Positions 1 to 6,299 of a stretch of DNA of 21,130 nucleotides are shown here, piece after piece. Within the stretch, counting starts at the first letter, position 1, and the number at the start of each line of letters is the position of its first letter. The stretch comes from VFMC01 sp031400715 (lineage in GTDB: Bacteria; Actinomycetota; Acidimicrobiia; Acidimicrobiales; Ilumatobacteraceae). Under the pieces are notes generated by a model, which saw only the letters and a program-made list of their open reading frames with translations, had not been told where the DNA came from and did no database searches. Where the stretch lies: positions 1-21,130 of the forward strand of contig JANNQK010000021.1 in NCBI GenBank assembly GCA_031400715.1, in the 5' to 3' direction. The position numbers and the translations under genes were made by a program.

Positions 1-114
1 TTCGTCTTCGCCGCGGAGTTCGGCCACGTCTGGTTGTCGATCGATCCGGCGAGCGTCTCCGACGACGGCACACGACTCGTCACCCTCGGCAACGTGTTCA
101 CGGTGGTGAAGTGA
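1..114 (+). CDS. C-terminal end of an upstream Tad-operon protein, possibly CpaB/RcpC (5' truncated)
   Basis: An open frame enters from the left edge and ends at the TGA at 112-114, giving 37 residues that finish in LGNVFTVVK. The stop overlaps the next start as TGATG, so translation is probably coupled to cpaE. In many Tad loci the gene before cpaE encodes CpaB/RcpC, a periplasmic or extracytoplasmic SAF-domain protein of the pilus machine, and a beta-rich tail like this would fit. The fragment itself carries no diagnostic motif, so the identity rests on position alone. That it is a real coding end is supported by the overlap and by continuous high-GC codon use. Confidence 0.5.
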   Translation, partial: FVFAAEFGHVWLSIDPASVSDDGTRLVTLGNVFTVVK

Positions 115-998
115 TGGACGACGACGACATGCCAACGGTGCTGATCAGCAACGACATGTCGCCAGAACTGGCGGTCGACGTGTCGATCGCACTCCAGGCG
201 ATGGGCGTTGCGGTCAGGGTCAACGGCTCGCCGTTGCCCGTACGCCAGCCCAAGATCATCACGGTGATCTCCCCCAAGGGCGGGTCGGGGAAGACCGCGG
301 TGGCATCCAACCTCGCCGTCGCCCTCGCCCAGCGCTGTCCAGGTCGGGTTGCCGCAGTCGACCTCGACCTCCAGTTCGGCGACCTCGCGACCGCCTTGTC
401 GTTGACGCCCGAGTACACGCTGGCGCAGCTGTCGCGCACCGCACAGCTCGACGCCACCACGGTCAAGTTGTTCCTCACGCCGCACGAGAGCGGGCTGTTC
501 GTTCTCGCCTCGGCGAACGATCCGGCGGAGGCCGACTCGATCACTGCTGCGCACATCTCGAGGGTGTTGCCGCTGCTCGCGCAGACCTTCGACTACGTGA
601 TCGTCGACACGCCAGCGGGTCTCGACGAATGCACGTTGGCCGCGATCGAACGGACCACCGATCTGCTGCTGGTGTCGAGTCTCGACGTGACCAGCATCCG
701 TAGCCTCAAGAAGGCGGTCGACGCGCTCGACCAATTGGGGATCCCGGCGGCGCGGCTCTTCGTCCTCAACCGTGCCGACGCGAAGGTCGGGCTCGACCCC
801 GCGGATGCCGAAAAGGCCGTCGGCATGAAGATCGCATGTGCGATCCCGTCGACCCGGGCGATACCGCTGTCGCTCAACCTGGGCAAACCGGTGGTCGTCA
901 GCGAACCCAGATCTCCAGTTGCCAGACAGATGCAGCAACTGGCGCAGTGGTTCGCACCCGCCGTCACCAAGCAGCAACGCAAGCGTTGGCAGCGATGA
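114..998 (+). CDS. cpaE: CpaE/TadZ-like MinD/ParA-family ATPase of the Tad pilus
   Basis: This 294-residue protein is a MinD/ParA-type ATPase that in Tad systems localises the pilus assembly machine at the inner membrane. Residues 50-61 (TVISPKGGSGKT) are the deviant Walker A motif with its signature lysine. Near residue 82 comes VDLDLQFGD, the switch region typical of CpaE, and near residue 162 DYVIVDTPAG is Walker B. Before the ATPase there are only about 45 residues (with VLISNDM), much shorter than the receiver-like domain of Caulobacter-type CpaE. The start chosen is ATG 114, which overlaps the upstream TGA; GTG 111 is also in frame. The gene ends in an ATGA overlap with cpaF. Family assignment is strong; polar localisation is family knowledge only. 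Confidence 0.9.
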   Translation: MDDDDMPTVLISNDMSPELAVDVSIALQAMGVAVRVNGSPLPVRQPKIITVISPKGGSGKTAVASNLAVALAQRCPGRVAAVDLDLQFGDLATALSLTPEYTLAQLSRTAQLDATTVKLFLTPHESGLFVLASANDPAEADSITAAHISRVLPLLAQTFDYVIVDTPAGLDECTLAAIERTTDLLLVSSLDVTSIRSLKKAVDALDQLGIPAARLFVLNRADAKVGLDPADAEKAVGMKIACAIPSTRAIPLSLNLGKPVVVSEPRSPVARQMQQLAQWFAPAVTKQQRKRWQR

Positions 999-2344
999 GC
1001 CTCAGCGAGCGCCTCAGTCAAGCCCAACAGGCAGCCGTCGATCGAGGAGCGGTCGCCGGCGTGTGGCGGGCGCCCTCGGTTCAGCCCGTCATCGTCGACG
1101 GCATCGCCGACTTCAAGTCCAAGGTCCACGAGCTCTTGTTCGAACGGCTCGGCACCCGACTGTTCGAGGCCTCGAGCAGCGATCAGCTGCACGCCCTGGT
1201 GGTCAACGAGATCAGCGCGCTGATGTCGGCGACCGAAACGGCACTGTCGCCTGAAGAGCGCCAGCTCCTCGTGAACGACATCGCCCGCGACGTGATGGGC
1301 CTGGGCCCGATCGAGCAGTTCCTCGCCGATCCCACCGTCACCGAGGTGATGGTCAACGGCACCAGCTGCATCTACGTCGAGCGCAACGGCATCATCGAGC
1401 AGACCGCAGCCCGATTCATCTCGGAGGACCATCTGCGACGTGTGGTCGATCGGATCGTCTCATCGGTGGGACGTCGCGTCGACGAATCCTCGCCGATGGT
1501 CGATGCCCGCCTCGCCGACGGGTCACGTGTCAACGTGATCGTGCCGCCGCTGTCGCTGGACGGTTCGATCCTGACCATCCGCAAGTTCGCCGCAGATCCG
1601 TACCAGGCGACCGATCTGATCGCGATGGGCACGATGACCGAGCAGGCGGCTGCGGTGCTGGCCGCAGCGGTGGAGGGTGGCATGAACATCCTCATCTCCG
1701 GTGGTACGGGCACCGGTAAGACCACGCTGCTGAACGTGCTGTCGAGTTTCGTGCCGAGCGTGGACCGGATCGTCACCATCGAGGACGCGGTCGAACTGCA
1801 GTTGCACCAGGAGCACGTGATCCGCCTCGAGGCCCGCGTCGCCAACATCGAGGGCCAAGGGGAGATCACCATCCGAGATCTCGTGCGCAACGCATTGCGC
1901 ATGCGTCCCGACCGGATCATCGTCGGTGAGGTCCGTGGCGCAGAGGCGCTCGACATGCTCCAGGCGATGAACACCGGCCACGACGGCTCGATGTCCACTG
2001 TGCATGCCAACAGCCCGAGGGACGCACTGGCCAGACTCGAAACGATGGTGTTGATGGCGGGCTTCGACCTGCCGACCCGAGCGATCCGCGAGCAGGCCGC
2101 ATCAGCGCTGAACCTCATCGTGCACGTCGATCGGTTCCGCGACGGCTCGCGCCGTATCAGCCACGTGACCGAGGTGGTCGGGATGGAGGGTGAGATCATC
2201 ACGCTCCAGGACGTCTACCGGTTCGACTACAAGGCCATGAATCTAGTCGCGACCGGCATCCGGCCGGAGTTCGCCGATCATCTCGCCGACCGAGGAGTCA
2301 CCTTGCCCAAGGGTCTCTTCGGCGGATCGGACTTGTGGCGATGA
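995..2344 (+). CDS. cpaF: CpaF/TadA secretion ATPase of the Tad pilus
   Basis: This 449-residue GspE/VirB11-superfamily ATPase powers pilin assembly at the cytoplasmic face. An N-terminal domain (about 40-200) with the typical DPTVTEVMVNG and VDARLADGSRVN stretches precedes the ATPase core. Walker A is GGTGTGKT (236-243), the Asp box TIEDAVEL (261-268), Walker B RIIVGEVRG (307-315) and the His box includes GHDGSMSTVHANSP (328-341). All catalytic elements are intact and the length is normal for CpaF. The start is ATG 995, which overlaps the cpaE stop as ATGA. The same frame stays open back to 836, but that would overlap cpaE by about 160 bases. The 3' end overlaps the next gene in the same ATGA manner, indicating one operon with coupled translation. 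Confidence 0.95.
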   Translation: MSLSERLSQAQQAAVDRGAVAGVWRAPSVQPVIVDGIADFKSKVHELLFERLGTRLFEASSSDQLHALVVNEISALMSATETALSPEERQLLVNDIARDVMGLGPIEQFLADPTVTEVMVNGTSCIYVERNGIIEQTAARFISEDHLRRVVDRIVSSVGRRVDESSPMVDARLADGSRVNVIVPPLSLDGSILTIRKFAADPYQATDLIAMGTMTEQAAAVLAAAVEGGMNILISGGTGTGKTTLLNVLSSFVPSVDRIVTIEDAVELQLHQEHVIRLEARVANIEGQGEITIRDLVRNALRMRPDRIIVGEVRGAEALDMLQAMNTGHDGSMSTVHANSPRDALARLETMVLMAGFDLPTRAIREQAASALNLIVHVDRFRDGSRRISHVTEVVGMEGEIITLQDVYRFDYKAMNLVATGIRPEFADHLADRGVTLPKGLFGGSDLWR

Positions 2345-4044
2345 GTCGACTGCACCGCCTCGCCACACTCGCGGCCATGCTGCCGCTGGCGGCGCTCTGT
2401 TCGACCGGTGCCCTCGGAGGCGCGAGCGCCGGCGCCCAGGCACCGGCCGTGAACCTGGAGGTGATGCTGGCCATCGACACGTCCGGCAGCATGCGACCAG
2501 CCATCGAGGCCGCCAAGGCGGCCGCCACCGAGTTCGTGACGTCGATGCCGCCCGAGGTGCCCATCGGCGTCGAGACGTTCGGCGACTCAGTTTCGGTGCT
2601 TACCTCTCCGACGACCGACCGTGCGCTCTTGACCCAGCAGATCGGCGGGATCGTCGCCACAGGTGACACCGCGCTCTACGACGCGATCATCGCCGCGACC
2701 GGGCTGTTCACGCCCACCGTCGAGCAGAAGGTCATCGTCTTGTTGTCGGACGGCAGGGACGACGGCAGCCGGGCAACCCTCGACACTGCGGTCGCCGCGC
2801 TCCAAGGGGTGAGTGTGGAGGCCATCAGCCTGACGACGGCGGAGACCGACATCGCCAGTCTTTCGGCGCTCGGCGCGGTCACTTCCGCCGACGATGCTGT
2901 CGGCGTCTCCGCGGCGTTCGCTCGCGTCGCCGGCCTGCTCGCCGCGACCGTAGAGCCGGTGGTGGCGACGACGACCGTTGCACCGGAAACGACGGTGGCA
3001 GCTTCGACCACGCTTGCACCGTCGACCACGCTCGCGCCGGCCACCACCGTGGCGGCGACAACGACCGTGCCGAACCGCACGCCCGTTCCTGTGGCGGCCA
3101 ACACGTCGGCGCAGCCCCCGTCGTCCGCTCCCTTGTGGCTGGGCGCACTCGGTGTGTTCGTCGGTCTGTTCCTCCTCGGACTGCTGTTCTTCCCCCGAGC
3201 GCGGGTGTCGAAGGCCCGTCTGGGCATCGAACAGCCGCGCAGTGTGTCCGAGATGGGCAAGCGCACCATCTCGGCCGTCGAGGCAGCGCTCGAGCGGCAC
3301 GGCAAACGGGCGGACTTCGCGACGACCCTCTCTGTCGCCGACATCTCGATGCAGCCTGGCGAGTTCATCGGGGTGGTCGCCATCGTCGCGATCGTGTCCG
3401 GTCTGGTCGGCCTGCTCCTCGGTGGACCGATCGTGGCAGTGCTCACGGCGGTGGTCGTCTGCCTTGGAGCAAGGATCTATGTGCGCCGCACCAAGGCCAA
3501 GCGCCAGGCAGCGTTCGCCGAGCAGTTGCCCGAAGTGCTCCAATTGGTGACCACGTCGCTGCGCAGCGGGTTCGGTCTGGCCCAGGCGCTCGGCTCGGTC
3601 GCCGAGGAGGCCGAAGAGCCCTCTCGGAGCGCGTTCGCCCAGGTGCTGGTCGAAGCGCGACTCGGACGGGACCTCTCCGACGCGATGCGCGCCCTGGCGC
3701 GGCGGATGGACAGCGACGACCTGGAGTGGGTGGTGGGAGCGATCGACATCAACCGGGACACCGGCGGGAACCTCTCGGAGATCCTTCGCACGGTGGGCGC
3801 GACGATCCGCGAACGCGAACGCATGGCCCGCCAGGTCGCCACCTTCACGGCCGAGGGTCGCCTGTCGGCCCAGATCCTCACCGTGATGCCCTTTGTGTTG
3901 GCCCTGTGGCAATGGCGCACCAACCCGGACAACTTCGCTCGGCTGACGCACGGCAGCGGACTCGTCGCACTCGTCATCGCCGGCATCCTGATGGTCGTGG
4001 GAACGTTCTGGACGCACCGCATCGTCAACTCCATCAAGTCATGA
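2341..4044 (+). CDS. tadB: VWA domain fused to TadB-like type II secretion F-domain protein
   Basis: This 567-residue protein joins two modules. Residues 1-34 look like a Sec signal peptide ending in AGAQA. Residues 38-200 form a von Willebrand A domain with MIDAS motif DTSGS (46-50), a Thr in TGDT (110) and Asp137 in LLSDG. Residues 205-262 are a Thr/Ala/Pro-rich linker with repeated TTVA/TTLA units. A membrane helix follows at about 265-284, then TadB proper: membrane segments at about 342-378, a T2SSF cytoplasmic helical domain (395-505, containing TTSLRSGFGLAQALG) and C-terminal membrane segments (about 510-560). TadB is the polytopic inner-membrane platform on which CpaF acts; here it would carry an extracytoplasmic, metal-dependent adhesion-type domain. 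ATG 2341 overlaps the cpaF stop (ATGA); GTG 2335 is an alternative. No lipobox is present (the Cys at 20 is preceded by Leu). Confidence 0.9.
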   Translation: MSRLHRLATLAAMLPLAALCSTGALGGASAGAQAPAVNLEVMLAIDTSGSMRPAIEAAKAAATEFVTSMPPEVPIGVETFGDSVSVLTSPTTDRALLTQQIGGIVATGDTALYDAIIAATGLFTPTVEQKVIVLLSDGRDDGSRATLDTAVAALQGVSVEAISLTTAETDIASLSALGAVTSADDAVGVSAAFARVAGLLAATVEPVVATTTVAPETTVAASTTLAPSTTLAPATTVAATTTVPNRTPVPVAANTSAQPPSSAPLWLGALGVFVGLFLLGLLFFPRARVSKARLGIEQPRSVSEMGKRTISAVEAALERHGKRADFATTLSVADISMQPGEFIGVVAIVAIVSGLVGLLLGGPIVAVLTAVVVCLGARIYVRRTKAKRQAAFAEQLPEVLQLVTTSLRSGFGLAQALGSVAEEAEEPSRSAFAQVLVEARLGRDLSDAMRALARRMDSDDLEWVVGAIDINRDTGGNLSEILRTVGATIRERERMARQVATFTAEGRLSAQILTVMPFVLALWQWRTNPDNFARLTHGSGLVALVIAGILMVVGTFWTHRIVNSIKS

Positions 4045-4066
4045 CACCGCGACAGGGAAGGCACTC

Positions 4067-4918
4067 ATGAATTTCACCATCATTTTCGGCTCCATGGCGG
4101 TGGTCGGATCCGTCGGCGTCCTGTGGTGGGGCCTCAGCGCCCGACCACACGCTGCCCGCGCCAACCTCTTCGCGGGCCTGGAACGACTCGAAACGATCTC
4201 CCACCCGTCGTCGTCGTGGCTGCCCCGTCTCGGCCAGGCGACACGGCGGCTCCTTCCCCGTCCGCTCGTGGACGGTCTCGAGGTCAACCTCGTCCAGGCC
4301 GGCCACCCGTACAGACTCGACCTTGCCCGCATTCTGGGAATCAAGGTCGTGCTCGCCGGTTTCACTGCGGTGCTGCTGGTGCTCGCCGGCCATCCGGTGT
4401 ACGCAATCGTTGGCGCGGCGCTGATGTTCTTCCTCCCCGACTACTGGGTGCTGAGCACCCGCGACAAGCGGCAAGCTGCGATGCAGTCCGATGCCGCCGA
4501 CATCATCGACCAACTCACCATTTGCGTGGAAGCCGGTCTCGGTTTCGACGCAGCGCTCGCTCGAGTGAGCACAACGACGACCGGTGCCCTGACGGACGAG
4601 CTTCGTCGGACGATCGGCGACATCCAGTCCGGTATGCCGAGGGCCCAAGCCTTGAGGATGCTCGCCGACCGCGCCCAGATCGTCGAGATCCGCCAGTTGG
4701 TCACCGCACTGCTCCAAGCGCAGCAGCACGGCGTGCCGATGGCCGAGACGCTGCGGAACCAGTCGACCGAAATGCGACTGAGGCGCAAGCAACGAACCGA
4801 GGAGAAAGCAGCCAAGCTGACCGTCAAGATGCTGTTCCCGATCGTGGTTTGCTTCTTGCCGGTGTTCATGATCATCGTGGTAGCCCCCGCAATCTTGACC
4901 ATCGGTGACGGGTTCTAA
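4067..4918 (+). CDS. tadC: TadC-like type II secretion F-domain platform protein
   Basis: This 283-residue polytopic membrane protein is the second Tad platform subunit, partner of TadB and CpaF. Hydrophobic segments lie at about 5-24, 90-108, 110-128 and 255-279. Between them is the T2SSF domain (about 140-250), with DIIDQLTICVEAGLGFDAAL near 145-164 and LVTALLQAQQHGVPMAETLR near 211-230, a pattern typical of TadC. The start ATG 4067 has a GGGAAGG Shine-Dalgarno sequence six bases upstream (4055-4061). The 22-base gap to the TadB stop breaks the run of overlaps, but the gene almost certainly belongs to the same operon. It is the last recognisable tad gene here; pilin and TadE/F genes, expected in a full locus, are not in the window. 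Confidence 0.92.
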   Translation: MNFTIIFGSMAVVGSVGVLWWGLSARPHAARANLFAGLERLETISHPSSSWLPRLGQATRRLLPRPLVDGLEVNLVQAGHPYRLDLARILGIKVVLAGFTAVLLVLAGHPVYAIVGAALMFFLPDYWVLSTRDKRQAAMQSDAADIIDQLTICVEAGLGFDAALARVSTTTTGALTDELRRTIGDIQSGMPRAQALRMLADRAQIVEIRQLVTALLQAQQHGVPMAETLRNQSTEMRLRRKQRTEEKAAKLTVKMLFPIVVCFLPVFMIIVVAPAILTIGDGF

Positions 4919-4929
4919 GGACCCCCATC

Positions 4930-5148
4930 GTGCGCGCACCTCGACATCGCCCCATTGCATGGCCCGTCTTCGTCGCCCGCCGCGATGACCGCCCTGCAGA
5001 GCACCATCGCTGCAGCGACGTCGCCTCCGACCCGACGTCGGGGCCCTCTCTGCCCTCCACCGGTGCAGAATCGTGTCCCGTCTGCCCGACGTGCGGTCAC
5101 TCCCTGGGGAGCGACGAGCTCGAACGATCCGAGGATGAACCGAGGTGA
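4930..5148 (+). CDS. Doubtful small protein with a CPVCPTCG cysteine cluster
   Basis: A 72-residue frame starts at GTG 4930, 11 bases after the tadC stop. Its C-terminal third contains CPVCPTCGHSL followed by an acidic tail (SEDEPR). The CxxCxxC arrangement resembles half of a zinc ribbon, but a second cysteine pair is missing. The N-terminal half is rich in Arg, His and Pro, which is common in spurious frames of GC-rich DNA. There is no Shine-Dalgarno sequence before the GTG. It could be a real small gene at the end of the tad operon or chance; I lean to chance. Confidence 0.22.
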   Translation: MRAPRHRPIAWPVFVARRDDRPAEHHRCSDVASDPTSGPSLPSTGAESCPVCPTCGHSLGSDELERSEDEPR

Positions 5149-5230
5149 GCATCAGCTTCGCCAGCGGCTCGCAGGTGTGACCGGGGGCTCGGCCACCGTG
5201 ATCTTCGGCCGGGGTGAATCCTCAAGGAAC

Positions 5231-5262
5231 GTTCAAGAAGGGATTGGCCCCTTTCCCTGAAC
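5231..5262. repeat. Imperfect inverted repeat, possible weak terminator
   Basis: Outer arms GTTCA (5231-5235) and TGAAC (5258-5262) enclose inner arms AAGGG (5238-5242) and CCCTT (5249-5253) around a 6-base loop. The nested structure has unpaired bases on both sides and no T-run after it, so it is not a classical intrinsic terminator. Its place after the tad operon and before the regulator gene allows a role in mRNA ends or as an operator. Confidence 0.3.
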
Positions 5263-5479
5263 CACCCAACGGATCTAGTGTCGCGCCTCATCACCGGCTT
5301 GGCGGCTCGGTGAGGAGATTCTGAGGACCGGTGGGACATATGCGGCCGACGCGGTGGGCATCGGAGCAACAAGCTCGAGTGCAGCAGAGCGACGTCCGGC
5401 GTCGAGCCGCGGCCAAATGCAGCACCACCGACCATGGCGGAGGCCGACAGGCGGCCGAAGTCGACCGTGCGGTCCGTTG

Positions 5480-6208
5480 ATGAGCGGCCGCGTCCTGCTC
5501 GTCGAAGAGCAGTCGCTGGTCGCGCTCGGGTTGGAGCTGGTGCTATCGGCATCGCACTGGGATGTCGAATCGATCAGCGGCACAGCGACGGAGCTGGTCG
5601 CTCGTGCCGAACGGTTCCAGCCGCACTGCGTGCTGCTCGACATCCACGTCAGCGGAGGAGTCGGCAAGGGCATCGAACTGATCGGTCCCCTGAAGTCGAC
5701 GTGCGCGCCGGTGGTGGTGCTTACCTCGGAGCGCCGCCGAATCGTGTTGGCGGAGTGCCTCGAGGCAGGCGCCTCCGGTTGGATCAACCTGAGTGCGAGA
5801 GTCGACGAGGTCGACGCCACGCTCACGCACGTCCTTGCCGGTCGTGCACTGATCGGGCGAGCCGAGCGATCGGCACTGCTCGAGGAGCTCAGGCTGGAAC
5901 GGGCGCACACGGTGAGCTCGGACGCCGCCTTCAGCCAGTTGACGCACCGGGAGGCGCTCGTGCTCGGCGGACTCGTCGACGGGCTCTCCGCCGAGGAGAT
6001 CGCCGAGGCGCACTTCGTGGCGTTGAGCACCGTGCGATCCCAGATCCGCTCCGTGTTGCAGAAACTGGGCGTGCGGTCACAACTCGCGGCGGTCGCGCTC
6101 GCAGGCGACCATCGCGACCTGCTCCCGAGGCTCGTCCGACCCGCGAACAGCCGACGACGGAGCCACCCCGGCAGCGTTCTCCGCTGCGCGCCCGAATTCA
6201 GGCGGTGA
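5480..6208 (+). CDS. LuxR/NarL-type response regulator with atypical receiver
   Basis: This 242-residue protein has an N-terminal receiver domain (3-120) and a C-terminal LuxR-type helix-turn-helix (150-208), so it should be a DNA-binding transcription regulator. The receiver keeps the acidic pair (E9, E10), the phosphoacceptor Asp54 in LLDIHVSGG and Thr82 in VVVLTS. The usual Lys of the GYLLK motif appears to be Leu105 in GWINLSA, so phospho-signalling may be altered. The HTH reads LTHREALVLGGLVDGLSAEE, then the recognition helix STVRSQIRSVLQKLGV. ATG 5480 is chosen because the receiver begins right after it; the frame is open to 5354 but that part is Arg/Pro-rich and not domain-like. No histidine kinase is adjacent. 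It may control the neighbouring tad operon, which is inference from position. Confidence 0.85.
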   Translation: MSGRVLLVEEQSLVALGLELVLSASHWDVESISGTATELVARAERFQPHCVLLDIHVSGGVGKGIELIGPLKSTCAPVVVLTSERRRIVLAECLEAGASGWINLSARVDEVDATLTHVLAGRALIGRAERSALLEELRLERAHTVSSDAAFSQLTHREALVLGGLVDGLSAEEIAEAHFVALSTVRSQIRSVLQKLGVRSQLAAVALAGDHRDLLPRLVRPANSRRRSHPGSVLRCAPEFRR

Positions 6209-6286
6209 CACGGCGTTCGTGTCCGCAGACCCTGGCGTGATCAACCTACGATCGTGGTCGCACAGATCAGATGCGACGGTTGAGAT

Positions 6287-6296
6287 GGGTGGGGGG
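6287..6296 (+). promoter_or_regulatory. Strong ribosome binding site fixing the CoA-ligase start
   Basis: The purine-rich run GGGTGGGGGG lies just before ATG 6300. GGTGG (6288-6292) sits seven bases upstream. It supports initiation at 6300 rather than at the upstream in-frame GTG 6219. Confidence 0.6.
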
Positions 6297-6299
6297 CGC

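Larger units (their letters stand above)
4919..5479. other. About 560-base stretch without a convincing gene, after the tad operon
   Basis: No frame here has clear homology to a known family. Codon third positions in the candidate small frames are less GC-rich than in the flanking genes. The stretch contains one short GTG-started frame (4930-5148) with a cysteine cluster, an imperfect inverted repeat (5231-5262), the 8-bp palindrome GAACGTTC (5227-5234) and a TAGTGT hexamer (5276-5281) that could be a -10 box. It probably holds the end of the tad transcript and the promoter of the response regulator. Confidence 0.5.

Noticed and set aside
836..994. Upstream extension of CpaF
   Set aside because: It would overlap cpaE by about 160 bases, whereas the ATG at 995 forms a clean ATGA overlap and gives normal family length.
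2940..3070. Repetitive DNA encoding TTVA/TTLA units
   Set aside because: The repeats are irregular and in frame within the VWA-TadB linker; they are low-complexity protein linker rather than a DNA repeat element.
4955..5260. 101-codon plus-strand frame after tadC
   Set aside because: There is no domain, no ribosome binding site and a composition typical of non-coding frames; it overlaps the slightly better candidate at 4930.
5354..5479. Upstream extension of the response regulator
   Set aside because: The extra 42 residues are Arg/Pro/Ser-rich and precede the natural first strand of the receiver domain.
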